A DNA stretch of 64,000 bases from Breznakia pachnodae (lineage in GTDB: Bacteria; Bacillota_I; Bacilli_A; Erysipelotrichales; Erysipelotrichaceae), in NCBI RefSeq assembly GCF_030814225.1, contig NZ_JAUSUR010000009.1, positions 123,275 through 187,274 on the forward strand, given 5' to 3'. The notes below the pieces were generated by a model. It was given only the letters and a program-made list of their open reading frames with translations, was not told the origin of the DNA and did not search any database. The translations under genes and the position numbers were made by a program. Shown here piece by piece: positions 1 through 8,655 of the stretch (position 1 is the stretch's first letter; each line of letters begins with the position of its first letter).

Positions 1-330
1 TAATAAAAGATTCATTGAAAATGGCTTTACGATATAATCATCAATTGAGTTTTGATAAGCATCCAGTTGAATTAGTTCATCACCTAGTGAACTAATGATC
101 ATAACTGGTGTATCTTTCTTTTCGCGTAACTTTACTAATACCTCTTCACCACCCATTTCTGGAAGAAGCATATCTAATAATATCAAATGATATTCATTTT
201 CTAATGCAAGAGATAATGCTGTTTTTCCATCATCTGCACTTTCCACAATATATCCCTCACGCTTCAAAAAACCCATAAGGGCTTTCTGAATTGCTTTTTC
301 ATCTTCTACAACTAATATTTTATATTTCAT
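1..330 (-). CDS. Response regulator, receiver domain (C-terminus cut off by window edge)
   Basis: The first 110 residues form a CheY-like receiver domain. The acidic pair Glu9-Asp10, the phospho-acceptor Asp53 (in ILLDMLLPEMGG), the hydroxyl residues Ser80/Ser81 and the conserved Lys102 (in YIVKPF) are all present. The output domain lies beyond the window; an OmpR/PhoB-type winged helix is likely but not seen. The ATG at 328-330 is the natural start. The gene follows the ABC exporter genes on the same strand with a 20-nt gap, so it probably belongs to a sensing-and-export module whose histidine kinase would lie further left. Confidence 0.9.
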   Translation of the reverse strand, partial: MKYKILVVEDEKAIQKALMGFLKREGYIVESADDGKTALSLALENEYHLILLDMLLPEMGGEEVLVKLREKKDTPVMIISSLGDELIQLDAYQNSIDDYIVKPFSMNLLL

Positions 331-350
331 TTTAATACTCCCATAAATAC

Positions 351-1001
351 TTACGTATCTATTGTACCATCACTTAACGTATATACGATATCGGCTTTCT
401 TACGAAACCGCATATCATGAGTGACACAGATGACACATTTATTATGTTCGCTTGCCAGATTGCATAACAAACGAATGATTTCCTGGCCAGTTTTACTGTC
501 CAAATTTCCTGTAGGCTCATCTGCAAAAATAATTTCACTATCTGTAGCTAGTGCTCTGGCAATTGCTACACGCTGTTGCTGCCCTCCTGATAACTTAGCT
601 GCTGGACGATACCAATCTTCTTCTTTAATCCCTACTTGGGTTAATAATGCTTTTGCTTTTTCTAACTTATTGCCTTTGATACTTCCTATATCCATTGCCA
701 CTACAATATTCTGAACTGCACTTAAGTAAGTAATTAGGTTAAAGTTTTGAAAGATAATGCCAGTCTCTTTACGATATTTCGATTGATTCAACTTCGATAG
801 TTCTTCACCTTTATATTCAATACTTCCTTCTTTGTACTTACTTATTCCTGATAATACAGATAATAGTGTAGTCTTCCCACTACCTGATGGACCAATGATT
901 GCATGAACCTTGCCTTGTTCAAACTGAACATTAATATCATTTAAAATTGGTGTTTGGTTATATGCGAAGTTTATATGTTTTCCAACTAAAATTAATTCCA
1001 T
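351..1001 (-). CDS. ABC transporter ATP-binding protein, MacB/LolD type
   Basis: A 216-residue stand-alone ATPase of the family that pairs with FtsX-type permeases to export peptides or extract lipoproteins and antibiotics. Visible motifs: Walker A GPSGSGKT at residues 37-44, Q-loop FQN near 84, signature LSGGQQQR at 137-144, Walker B IIFADE at 157-162, and the H-loop His in VTHDM near 194. It is complete. It lies 1 nt after the permease gene and just before a response regulator gene, the usual layout of antimicrobial-peptide-sensing or MacB-like modules. The substrate cannot be told from sequence. Confidence 0.95.
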   Translation of the reverse strand: MELILVGKHINFAYNQTPILNDINVQFEQGKVHAIIGPSGSGKTTLLSVLSGISKYKEGSIEYKGEELSKLNQSKYRKETGIIFQNFNLITYLSAVQNIVVAMDIGSIKGNKLEKAKALLTQVGIKEEDWYRPAAKLSGGQQQRVAIARALATDSEIIFADEPTGNLDSKTGQEIIRLLCNLASEHNKCVICVTHDMRFRKKADIVYTLSDGTIDT

Positions 1002-1002
1002 A

Positions 1003-2397
1003 TTAATCCCTCCCCAACAGTAATGTTTTTGGATCTTTCTTTAGTGTTAGAATCATTGGCAATACAGAAGATATAATTACAATACCAAATCCGATACCAA
1101 CACCTTTTCCAAATATAGATGGATCTAATATATTTACATCTAAATCCAAATCTACTTCTTTTTGTGATTCTTCAGTAGTTTCACTGATTGCCTGTTCAGT
1201 AATGTAATCCTCAATCTGATTGGCAACCATAGTACTAGATCCAATGGATATAATAATTGATACCGCCATAATCAAAATGGACTCCATCACAATTTGTACA
1301 ATTAATGCCAGTTTGCTTTCACCTAATGACAGTAATACTCCAACCTCATATTTACGTTCTCTTAAAGAAATAAGTATAAGTAATCCTAGAATCATAACAG
1401 CTGCCACTGTCGTGATAAGAACCATCGTATTGGCAATATTACCCACACTGTCAATTGCAGATAGAGTTTGACTTAGTGATGCTTGTTCAGAAGATAATTT
1501 AATTAATGAAGTATCACCCATATCATTTTTAAACTCATTCAGAAATGCATCTAAATCATCTGCAGACGTTAATGTAACATTGATACTTTCGTATTGTATA
1601 CTCGAGCGTTCCTCTGAATTTCCAGCCATTAGTATTTTTTGTGTTGTAGCCATATTGCTATAGAAGTAATCATTCAAATCATCTTCAGGCATCATTGAAT
1701 TTTGCGATTTATTACTATCATCACTTTTTATTGATTCAAAGGTTCCAACAATTGTTACATTAAGAGGTGCCATAGCTACATCTCCACCCTTTATTTCAAT
1801 TTGTTGTCCGATTTCAAGATTATTTCTTTCCAAGAATTTTTTAGATACAATAACTGGATTTTCCTCTTTACTATCTGCTGGATATACACCATCCACTAAT
1901 TTATTTTTCTCTGACTTAAAATCCAAATCATTCTCTGGTTTATCTAGTGATTTCACGTAGATTGATGGTACTATATATTTTATTTCCGCACCATCAATGT
2001 TGTCAGTTTGAACTGCAAATGGATCTGAACCACTTTGAGCAAACATATCCGTCATTCCATTATGGTAATTTGATGATGCAAATGCCATAAGTGAATAATC
2101 AAGTTCCTTTACATATTTTGATTTTTCTAATCGTTCCACAAACTTACTATCTACAATGTGCATATCATCACTGATGCCATCACCAAATTCAGCCTGCATC
2201 ATTTTATTGTAATCAGGAAAGAAGTCTACTTTTGCTCCCACTGATTTCTGTGCTTTTTTAGTCGCCTGTACTGATGAAGTCTGTAATGCCAGACCAGAAA
2301 AAATAAGTGTCATAATTGCACTTATCACAAGCAACATCAGAACTGTTTTTTTGTATGTCTTACATACATTCCAAAACGCTCTTTTTAATATTCTCAT
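1003..2397 (-). CDS. FtsX-family ABC transporter permease
   Basis: Membrane partner of the adjacent ATPase. From the chosen start it has about 464 residues: one membrane helix at about 17-38, a large extracytoplasmic domain of roughly 310 residues, then three C-terminal helices, the MacB-like arrangement. The reading frame extends 41 codons further upstream, but the ATG at 2395-2397 (MRILKRAFWN) is preceded by AAGGAGG at the right distance and begins right before the first membrane helix, so it is preferred. It probably forms a 2+2 complex with the ATPase. Substrate unknown. Confidence 0.9.
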   Translation of the reverse strand: MRILKRAFWNVCKTYKKTVLMLLVISAIMTLIFSGLALQTSSVQATKKAQKSVGAKVDFFPDYNKMMQAEFGDGISDDMHIVDSKFVERLEKSKYVKELDYSLMAFASSNYHNGMTDMFAQSGSDPFAVQTDNIDGAEIKYIVPSIYVKSLDKPENDLDFKSEKNKLVDGVYPADSKEENPVIVSKKFLERNNLEIGQQIEIKGGDVAMAPLNVTIVGTFESIKSDDSNKSQNSMMPEDDLNDYFYSNMATTQKILMAGNSEERSSIQYESINVTLTSADDLDAFLNEFKNDMGDTSLIKLSSEQASLSQTLSAIDSVGNIANTMVLITTVAAVMILGLLILISLRERKYEVGVLLSLGESKLALIVQIVMESILIMAVSIIISIGSSTMVANQIEDYITEQAISETTEESQKEVDLDLDVNILDPSIFGKGVGIGFGIVIISSVLPMILTLKKDPKTLLLGRD

Positions 2398-2550
2398 ATT
2401 ATGTTCCTCCTTGAGAGTAAGAATATCATAGCGTTGTAAAATTGATGTAAAATCGATGTATGAATTCAAACAATTATAGGTAGAGGCTTTAGATTTAAAT
2501 ACGTTTAATTCTATTTTCATTGTTTTATAGTTTTAAATATACTATTAATA

Positions 2551-2590
2551 AAACAAGAGTCATCTACAATTAGACAACTCTTGTTTACAA
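2551..2590 (-). terminator. Rho-independent terminator
   Basis: Perfect inverted repeat AAACAAGAGT (2551-2560) and ACTCTTGTTT (2577-2586), continued by T-rich sequence on the minus strand. It ends the lipoprotein transcript. Confidence 0.7.
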
Positions 2591-2593
2591 AGA

Positions 2594-3226
2594 TTAAAAA
2601 AGTTCTATTTCTGTTAAAGCTTCAAATTCATCTACCCAATCACGGTCACGATACAACACTACAACTTCTTGCGTATACCAAGTATAGTACAATCGATTAT
2701 CATAACCTTCTTTTTCAATTGCTTCATTTACATACAACATAAAGTTGGTATCAATCCAGTCATATCTCATTTCAGCTTCTGCCGTATACACATTTCCATT
2801 GATTGTGAATTCAATCTGATACATTCCTATTCCATCTTCACTCTCTTCTATAACTTCCTGTTTAACATTCTCAATCACAAAATCATCTTTCGTTATACTA
2901 GATAATCCATCACACAGATTTGCATACATATTGTCTATATTCATTGCTTCGGCATCAAATACATACACTGTTTCATTTGTAGGGACATAAGCATATTTTT
3001 CTTCATCGTATTCGCCAATTCCAGATTGAATTAAAATATACATATATATCATATCCTGATAAACCGTTCCATTAATTTCTACTGTCTTTGGATCAATGCT
3101 TGTTTCTAGTGAATCTGGAACCTGAATTCCTATTTTCTCCAACTTCTCAATATGTCCATCTATTGAGAGTCCACTGCTACACCCTAAAAGTAGCGCAAGA
3201 CATAAGATTGCTAATATTTTTTTCAT
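2594..3226 (-). CDS. Predicted lipoprotein of unknown function
   Basis: 210 residues. The N-terminus is a lipoprotein signal: two lysines, a hydrophobic stretch and the lipobox LLLGC with Cys16, then a small-residue linker. The rest is acidic, soluble and rich in Tyr/Asp/Glu, with no motif I recognise. It is expected to be lipid-anchored on the outer face of the cytoplasmic membrane. It has its own terminator downstream and seems to be a single-gene unit. A second small lipoprotein of similar style lies at 36283-36717, without clear sequence similarity. Confidence 0.8.
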   Translation of the reverse strand: MKKILAILCLALLLGCSSGLSIDGHIEKLEKIGIQVPDSLETSIDPKTVEINGTVYQDMIYMYILIQSGIGEYDEEKYAYVPTNETVYVFDAEAMNIDNMYANLCDGLSSITKDDFVIENVKQEVIEESEDGIGMYQIEFTINGNVYTAEAEMRYDWIDTNFMLYVNEAIEKEGYDNRLYYTWYTQEVVVLYRDRDWVDEFEALTEIELF

Positions 3227-3286
3227 TCTATTTCCCTCTTTTACTTATCTTTATTGTATGATAGAATGCTTGCTCACACAACAAAA

Positions 3287-3318
3287 AAAGCACTACCCTA
3301 TATTAGGATAATGCCTTT
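3287..3318 (-). terminator. Rho-independent terminator
   Basis: Imperfect hairpin (AAGGCATTATCCT / AGGGTAGTGCTT read on the minus strand) followed by seven T. It lies just past the stop of the DUF975-like gene. Confidence 0.65.
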
Positions 3319-3323
3319 CATAA

Positions 3324-4058
3324 TTACCATTCACTTGATTCAGTAAAATTTAAACTTAATACATTATAAGCCTCTACATCACTTAGTGCTGTATATGGTG
3401 TTAATGCAATTCCACCAATAACCCCAAGAATTCCAAGTGATATTACACTAACAACTGCTACTGCAATATACCATCCAATAAATGATAAGTCCAATACGAA
3501 TAAGTCAAACTTATAACCCATAGTAATTCGTTTACTTTCAGCGAATACTTCGGTAATTGACATTTCAGGATGATCTACTGCAATCAGTCCTACATAACGC
3601 CATACATACGATAAATATATTCCTGGTACCACAAGGAATATCGTAGCTATTCCAATACCAATTGCTGACAAGATAGTAACTGCAGCTACTTTGAAGAATA
3701 CTCCACGTTGAACCACTTCCATGATATTAGGTGATTCTTTTCCTAGTGACATATCTTTATAGTAGTACATCAGCATTGTTTGTACTGGTGATATAAGTAC
3801 TGATATTAATAATCTAATAATTGCATACCCTGCAAACGCAAATGGTATTAAGCTCCAGAAATGACTTGATCTTAGCTGGTAAAAACTATCTTGTGCAGCA
3901 TCAACCATATCATTTGAGTCTGATAAATTAAATTCTGTTGTCGATCCACTATTTCCCTCAGTTACTAGCCATAAAACAACTCCAATTACTAGAGCTTTTA
4001 CAACATTACTTCGATAAATAGCTTTCGCTCTTTCTTTTATTTGTACGCGATCAAACAT
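3324..4058 (-). CDS. DUF975-like integral membrane protein
   Basis: 244 residues with about five hydrophobic helices (near 20-36, 75-95, 120-150, 180-205 and 205-225). The start (MFDRVQIKERAKAIYRSN) and the general pattern resemble DUF975 family proteins of Bacillota, whose function is not known. The start is supported by a GGGAGG site 9 nt upstream. It stands alone between terminators. The family assignment rests on overall look, not on a profile search. Confidence 0.7.
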   Translation of the reverse strand: MFDRVQIKERAKAIYRSNVVKALVIGVVLWLVTEGNSGSTTEFNLSDSNDMVDAAQDSFYQLRSSHFWSLIPFAFAGYAIIRLLISVLISPVQTMLMYYYKDMSLGKESPNIMEVVQRGVFFKVAAVTILSAIGIGIATIFLVVPGIYLSYVWRYVGLIAVDHPEMSITEVFAESKRITMGYKFDLFVLDLSFIGWYIAVAVVSVISLGILGVIGGIALTPYTALSDVEAYNVLSLNFTESSEW

Positions 4059-4139
4059 ACTTCTTCCTCCCTTAAATAGTTATTACTATTTCGTTCTATA
4101 ATAATACCATATTTCTTTATTTGGATAAACCTATAGGCA

Positions 4140-4601
4140 TTACACACATAAACCTAGTTCTTTTAATAAAGCTTCATATCGTTTCTTTTCATGGTCTGGA
4201 ACATCCGGATGATAAAGATTATGCTGAAGAACATCTGCATCTTTTAATAATTCACTATAACTATCATGAACCATTGCTTTACTACTATGGTTATAAATTG
4301 CAGTACAAATAATATCAATTTCTTCATAGCTGGCAATTTCTAATTCTTCCAGAATTTCTCTTGCTATAACTGCACCTTTTACTGCATGGTCTTTACTTGT
4401 ATTATTTTGATATGTATAAATATCATGCAGTAAAGCTGCCATCTCACAAAGTTCTTCACCTAGTTTACGTTTCTTAGCCAGTAATACACTTGCTTGTGCA
4501 ACTCCATAAAGGTGAATATATCCCATTGCTTTAAATTCATCATCTCTAATACTGTTTAGCACATTATTTATATAGTCTCGTAATATATCAACTCGGTTCA
4601 T
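4140..4601 (-). CDS. HD-domain hydrolase (putative phosphohydrolase)
   Basis: 153 residues. The HD signature is visible: His29 in the first helix (GYIHLYGV), the HD pair in LLHDIYTY near residue 58-59, His in KDHAVKG and a C-terminal Asp in LKDADVLQHN. These are the metal ligands of the HD superfamily, which cleaves phosphate esters, often nucleotides. The substrate is not evident. It follows the NUDIX gene by 11 nt on the same strand, suggesting a two-gene nucleotide-handling unit. The start has a clean AAGGAGG site. Confidence 0.85.
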   Translation of the reverse strand: MNRVDILRDYINNVLNSIRDDEFKAMGYIHLYGVAQASVLLAKKRKLGEELCEMAALLHDIYTYQNNTSKDHAVKGAVIAREILEELEIASYEEIDIICTAIYNHSSKAMVHDSYSELLKDADVLQHNLYHPDVPDHEKKRYEALLKELGLCV

Positions 4602-4612
4602 ATTTGACCTCC

Positions 4613-5068
4613 TTACAGTAATTTATAATCCCAATCTCCCCCTTCATTGTAGTAATAAAATTCACTCAATTCATCATCTTCAAATACTTTCAACATATCT
4701 TCAAAGTCTTCTGACAGCTGATAGTTATGTAACTCAGAACGTTTAATCCAATAGACTTCTCCTTCATCACTACTACACAGTTCACCTGTATAGGTATTGC
4801 TTTTGTAAAAGAATACAATATATCTTCCATGTTCTTTTGTAGTAAATTGCTTCACACCACATAAAACTGGATTCTCAATAATAAGACCAGTTTCTTCTTT
4901 CACTTCACGAATTACAGATTCCACAAATGATTCTTTTGCTTCGATATGACCACCAGGAAAACAAACCCCAGGCCATGAAATATCTTTACGATCTTGTATC
5001 AAAATATTACCTTTATCATCATAAACCATACACATATTTGTAAGTGTTACTTTTTCACTTCTAGACAT
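4613..5068 (-). CDS. NUDIX hydrolase, MutT/8-oxo-dGTPase-like
   Basis: 151 residues with a complete NUDIX box: Gly-Gly-His, then Glu spaced as GX5EX7REUXEEXGU, ending REVKEETGL. These residues bind magnesium and cut nucleoside diphosphate-X compounds. The N-terminus (VTLTNMCMVYDDKGNILIQDR) and the PGV-CFPGGH loop resemble MutT/YtkD-like sanitising enzymes, but substrate choice cannot be read with certainty. It is the first gene of a pair with the HD hydrolase. The start is preceded by GGAGGG. Confidence 0.9.
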   Translation of the reverse strand: MSRSEKVTLTNMCMVYDDKGNILIQDRKDISWPGVCFPGGHIEAKESFVESVIREVKEETGLIIENPVLCGVKQFTTKEHGRYIVFFYKSNTYTGELCSSDEGEVYWIKRSELHNYQLSEDFEDMLKVFEDDELSEFYYYNEGGDWDYKLL

Positions 5069-5139
5069 ATTCCCTCCACTATTTCCTAGGAAACTTAGTT
5101 TGTATATCTCCTATTTTATCATAACCATATAATAAAACA

Positions 5140-5170
5140 GCAACTGATTTATATAATGTAAATCAGTTGC
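5140..5170 (-). terminator. Rho-independent terminator
   Basis: Perfect 12-bp stem GCAACTGATTTA / TAAATCAGTTGC with a 7-nt loop, followed by TGTTTTATT on the minus strand. It closes the membrane MerR gene. Confidence 0.8.
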
Positions 5171-5177
5171 CATATCA

Positions 5178-6146
5178 TTAATCTAAGTAATGGTCCTTGT
5201 CTTCAATTGTTTTTATCTTTGCTTTAATTATTTCTTTTACTAAGTATTGATCATCCTCTAAAGTAATTGGATTTCTCAAAATAACACTTTCATCTTTGAA
5301 ATCAAAAGTAAAATCATAAGTTACTATTTGATATCCAATATAAGTATATGGCATCCTTACATAACGATCAACTTCTTTAATTGTTACTTTTTTAATATCT
5401 TCATAGTTTACTTCTTTTAGATATTTTCTATTGTTATTGAATATTGATGATAAAATATAACGAAAATGAGAAAGGTTATTTCTTCGCTTATAGTATCGAA
5501 TACTGGATTCTAGAAATTCAATATATTGATCATTCGTCAGTTCTAGTAAAACCCATTGTACATTTCCAAACAATAATACAACTATAATAAATATTATAAT
5601 CCAAATACCAATAATAACTGGTATTGAATTTATCGTATAATTAAATGCAAGTAGAATTACAATGATAAAGAAAAGAAAAATAAGTGAATAAATAATTAAT
5701 CCCATTAACCTGGATAAAGCTAATTTGGATGTAAGTAATCGTCCCAATGACGGTGTTTTATTAGTTTTATTATATCCAAAGTTAATTGTCTTTGTCTGTA
5801 ATTCAAAATCAGCAAGTGCCGGAATTAATGGAATATTCTTTTCTTTTAAGGAAGAAACCACATTTTTTGTTTCTTCTAACTCACTCATAAGATACTCAAT
5901 ATTCTGTTCCTTCATTTCTAAGCATTCAGAAAAACTCTTATCTCCACTTAATACCAAACGAATATCATCAATTGATATATCCATTCCTCTTAATAGTTTA
6001 ATCATTTGCAATATCTGAACATCTTGCTCATCATAATCTCGGTAATTACTTTCATCACGTTTTGGATGTACAAGTCCTTCTTTTTCATAAAATAGAATTG
6101 ACTGTTTACTGATGCCTAATCGTTTTTCAACTTCATTTGTTTTCAT
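5178..6146 (-). CDS. MerR-family regulator with two transmembrane helices
   Basis: 322 residues. Residues 1-70 are a MerR winged helix (MKTNEVEKRLGISKQSILFYEKEGLVHP) followed by a coiled-coil dimerisation helix to about 105. Residues about 148-198 are two strong membrane helices, so the DNA-binding part is tethered to the inner face of the membrane. The last 120 residues are charged and may form a cytosolic sensing or PH-like domain; I do not recognise it. MerR proteins with membrane helices are uncommon. The start has AGGAGGT upstream. A TATACTAAGTATA palindrome sits in its promoter region. Confidence 0.85.
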   Translation of the reverse strand: MKTNEVEKRLGISKQSILFYEKEGLVHPKRDESNYRDYDEQDVQILQMIKLLRGMDISIDDIRLVLSGDKSFSECLEMKEQNIEYLMSELEETKNVVSSLKEKNIPLIPALADFELQTKTINFGYNKTNKTPSLGRLLTSKLALSRLMGLIIYSLIFLFFIIVILLAFNYTINSIPVIIGIWIIIFIIVVLLFGNVQWVLLELTNDQYIEFLESSIRYYKRRNNLSHFRYILSSIFNNNRKYLKEVNYEDIKKVTIKEVDRYVRMPYTYIGYQIVTYDFTFDFKDESVILRNPITLEDDQYLVKEIIKAKIKTIEDKDHYLD

Positions 6147-6175
6147 ATGACACCTCCTACCTTCCTTTTACACTA

Positions 6176-6195
6176 TATACTAAGTATAAGGTCAA
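6176..6195 (-). promoter_or_regulatory. Palindrome TATACTAAGTATA next to TTGACC, probable operator
   Basis: On the minus strand a TTGACC (-35-like, 6190-6195) is followed 1 nt later by the palindrome TATACTTAGTATA (6176-6188). It lies about 30 nt before the membrane MerR start, so autoregulation is plausible. A good -10 at normal spacing was not found, so the exact promoter is uncertain. Confidence 0.45.
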
Positions 6196-6202
6196 GAAAA
6201 AA

Positions 6203-6481
6203 TTAAATTATTTCTTTTATAATCCCTTTTCCAACTATATTTCGTCCTTCTCTTATATCAAAAATAGTATTTACTTGTAGTGAACTGTAATCAATATCAT
6301 ACATAGTTTCAATAACTGCTAATGTGGGTTGATTAGTAATTACTTCATCAATAAAATCAATAAATTGAACTCCTAACAATTCATTAGAATTAGGAAGTGC
6401 AAGGTGTGGTCGATATCCTGTATTTACTTTATTTGTCTTTTTATCATTCATTGTAATTTCTATTATGTATTGTTTATTCAT
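6203..6481 (-). CDS. Small stand-alone protein resembling EF-Tu domain 3
   Basis: 92 residues. The segments TGYRPHLAL (21-29), a middle part with GVQFIDF, and the C-terminal FDIREGRNIVGKGIIKEI resemble EF-Tu domain 3 (GYRPQF..., FAIREGGRTVGAGVV). There is no GTPase domain. The resemblance is seen by eye and needs a structural search. The gene overlaps the upstream membrane protein gene by 8 nt, so translation is coupled; AAGGAATGAG in the upstream gene's end can act as ribosome binding site. Function unknown; perhaps a beta-barrel adaptor that mimics an EF-Tu surface. Confidence 0.65.
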   Translation of the reverse strand: MNKQYIIEITMNDKKTNKVNTGYRPHLALPNSNELLGVQFIDFIDEVITNQPTLAVIETMYDIDYSSLQVNTIFDIREGRNIVGKGIIKEII

Positions 6482-6827
6482 CGTGACTCATTCCTTCTAG
6501 AATATGATCTCTTAATTTTTTATCTAGATAGAAGTAAATAATGCTCATAAGTGCAAAACCACCAATTAGTAGTATAATCTGAAACATCCAATCTTCTGTA
6601 CTCTTCATAAATAAAATACCTGCATTAATCCATAACCCCATACTAATCATATAAGCAATTACATATTGGGTTGATTTCTTCCAATAATAATTACTCTTTT
6701 CTTTAGGTAATTTTTCATAAAAATCATCGTCATTATTAAAAACACGGATATCTTGTTTTTTTGAAGCCCGTGATTTATAAATCAAAAGTACAATAAGAAA
6801 ATAAATAATATTCATTATTAGAAGCAT
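6474..6827 (-). CDS. Small membrane protein, unknown function
   Basis: 117 residues with three hydrophobic helices: an N-terminal one (5-18), then a pair at about 53-72 and 80-101. The linker between the first and second is charged (SRASKKQDIRVFNNDDDFYEK). No family recognised. The start has AAGGAG 8 nt upstream. It is the third gene of a four-gene run on the minus strand (DUF1801, HEAT-like, this gene, EF-Tu-domain-like). Confidence 0.75.
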   Translation of the reverse strand: MLLIMNIIYFLIVLLIYKSRASKKQDIRVFNNDDDFYEKLPKEKSNYYWKKSTQYVIAYMISMGLWINAGILFMKSTEDWMFQIILLIGGFALMSIIYFYLDKKLRDHILEGMSHDE

Positions 6828-6839
6828 AGTTACAACTCC

Positions 6840-7295
6840 TTACTCCTTGGTCAACTTCAAGATGTTGTTTACGTCTTTTTGAACTAATCCTTTCATTGTG
6901 TCCGCATACTTATTATAGTCAATAGATTCTAATCGTTCTTCAATAAGTGACTGAAATTCTGGTTTGTACTTTATCAAAGTACTTAATGATTGAATATGCT
7001 GTCTGGTTGCTGTAGGTTTTTCATCCTCAATTGCATCTAACAACTCTGATACAAACCCATTGATTTTGTTAGCTTTATCCCATCTAGCATTTTCCACAAT
7101 TAATAGGAAACCTCTAGAGCGAACATATGAGTTTTTCTCATCTCTTAAAAATGAACGAAATGTGTCTAGATAATTATATACTTCAATACTATCTTGAGAT
7201 ATTTTTAATAGTTCTTTTAAAGCATGATATGCTTCCATCTGATCATTTTGATTTAACTTCGCTACTAATTCCTGAACATTATTATTTATTTCCAT
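6840..7295 (-). CDS. HEAT-repeat-like helical protein
   Basis: About 151 residues from the ATG at 7293-7295 (MEINNNVQELVAKLNQNDQ). The predicted structure is all alpha, with repeated helix pairs such as AYHALKELLKISQDS, VRSRGFLLIVENARWD and KPTATRQHIQSLSTLIKY, the pattern of HEAT-like scaffolds. The frame is open 15 codons further, but that part overlaps the upstream DUF1801 gene more deeply and lacks a better ribosome site. The chosen start overlaps the upstream stop by 14 nt, suggesting translational coupling. Function unknown. Confidence 0.7.
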   Translation of the reverse strand: MEINNNVQELVAKLNQNDQMEAYHALKELLKISQDSIEVYNYLDTFRSFLRDEKNSYVRSRGFLLIVENARWDKANKINGFVSELLDAIEDEKPTATRQHIQSLSTLIKYKPEFQSLIEERLESIDYNKYADTMKGLVQKDVNNILKLTKE

Positions 7296-7644
7296 GTTTC
7301 TTTTCCACTTCTTCTTTTCGAAACAATACTGTCTTTTCAATTAAGTCATAAGGAATTGGCTTATTGTTTGGTAGTTGTACTGTTCCTTTTGAAGTTTTAT
7401 AATCACTGCTTAATGTCTTAAAATAATCAACTCCTGAAGGTGTTGGATAAAATCCTATGTGGGTTTTTGAAGCAGCAAAATGAACTACATTTTCATGCCA
7501 GTGAAATGTTGGCATATTATAACCCATTTTCTCAGTTGCCTCTGGTAATATCTTGTTGATGATTGCTCTTATTTTTATCATTCGCTCTTTGATATCTCCA
7601 TCAAATTCATCAATGTATGCATCAATTACATTTTTTTCTTTCAT
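7282..7644 (-). CDS. DUF1801/YdhG-like (frataxin-fold) protein
   Basis: 120 residues matching the small DUF1801 family: VIDAYIDEFDGDIKERMIKI, PEATEKMGYNMPTF, and the GFYPTPSGVDYF motif. Bacillus YdhG/Fra of this fold is reported to be an iron chaperone for Fe-S assembly and haem synthesis; many homologues have no tested role. First gene of the four-gene run ending at 6203. Length is as usual for the family. Confidence 0.85.
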   Translation of the reverse strand: MKEKNVIDAYIDEFDGDIKERMIKIRAIINKILPEATEKMGYNMPTFHWHENVVHFAASKTHIGFYPTPSGVDYFKTLSSDYKTSKGTVQLPNNKPIPYDLIEKTVLFRKEEVEKKHGNK

Positions 7645-7721
7645 AATTATGTCCTCGCTATAGTTCTATTATAAACGAAATAACTGCTATAGAGAACCTA
7701 TATAATCATTCCAAAAGAAAA

Positions 7722-7753
7722 AGCAGATACCTTTTATTATTTTAGTATCTGCT
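7722..7753 (-). terminator. Rho-independent terminator
   Basis: Stem AGCAGATAC / GTATCTGCT (7722-7730 with 7745-7753) followed on the minus strand by TTTTTCTTTT. It ends the HAD phosphatase transcript. Confidence 0.8.
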
Positions 7754-7760
7754 ATATAAA

Positions 7761-8594
7761 TTACCAACCTCTTGGTTTAAAAATATGATCTTCAATAAAA
7801 TATGCAAATCCTTCTTCATCACAAGTCTTTTCAGTAATGATATCAGCAATTGCTTTGGTATCTTCCCCACCGTTTAGCAGACATACCCCAAGTCCACTTG
7901 CTTCTAGCATATCATTGTCATTACTCATATCTCCAAATGCCATTACATTTTCCACGTCAATATTTTGACGTTTACAATATTCAATCATGGTATATGCTTT
8001 TGAGACATTGATATTAGAGAACTCCAACATTGTTGTTTGTGTCTTAAATGCTTTATAATATGGTGAAGCATGTTTACTGACATATGCCTCAATTTCTTCC
8101 ATTCGGTCTTCTGGAATACGAAACATCAGTTTCGCATTTTCTTCTTTATAAAACTCACTCATATCATTGACAAGTACGATTTTTTTACCTACTTTCTCAG
8201 CTGAGTATTGTACCATCTCATCCATTCTTGTACATAAAAATCTACCACCATCTAAATACATATATGGATTTAAATCAAATGGTTTCATAAGTTCAAGAAT
8301 TTCTTTAATCCATTCTTTCTTTAATAAATAGTATGAATGCAAGGTATCATCATTACGATCCCACAACTCACATCCATTCATTCCAAGTAGCATTGTTGTT
8401 TCTTTCTCTAATCCCCATCTTACTACCTGTGCGTTAATTTCATCTAATGGTCTTCCGGACGCAAGACCAAAGTGAATCCCATGAGCATGCAGTTTACGAA
8501 TTACTTCTTTCGTTTTTTCCTGCATATCGTGAGTAAGTGGTGAAACCAATGTATTATCAATATCACAAATTACAAACTGCAAATTCTCCATCAT
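7761..8594 (-). CDS. Cof-type HAD-IIB phosphatase
   Basis: 277 residues. HAD motif I is DIDNTL near residue 10-15 (nucleophile Asp and acid Asp), motif II is LASGRP near 44, motif III Lys is in the SKAYTMIEYC region, and motif IV is FGDMSNDNDML near 225, typical of class IIB Cof/YidA sugar phosphatases. It dephosphorylates small cytosolic phosphates (sugar phosphates, FMN and the like); the exact substrate is not shown. The start Met-Met has AGGAGG about 10 nt upstream. Confidence 0.9.
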   Translation of the reverse strand: MMENLQFVICDIDNTLVSPLTHDMQEKTKEVIRKLHAHGIHFGLASGRPLDEINAQVVRWGLEKETTMLLGMNGCELWDRNDDTLHSYYLLKKEWIKEILELMKPFDLNPYMYLDGGRFLCTRMDEMVQYSAEKVGKKIVLVNDMSEFYKEENAKLMFRIPEDRMEEIEAYVSKHASPYYKAFKTQTTMLEFSNINVSKAYTMIEYCKRQNIDVENVMAFGDMSNDNDMLEASGLGVCLLNGGEDTKAIADIITEKTCDEEGFAYFIEDHIFKPRGW

Positions 8595-8621
8595 AAATGC
8601 TTTACCTCCTATATTATCGAC

Positions 8622-8643
8622 AAAAAGATATTTATATCTTTTT
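8622..8643 (-). terminator. Rho-independent terminator
   Basis: Perfect 10-bp stem AAAAAGATAT / ATATCTTTTT with a 2-nt spacer, giving a U-run on either strand. It follows the GH3 gene on the minus strand. Confidence 0.75.
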
Positions 8644-8655
8644 GATATTACTAAT

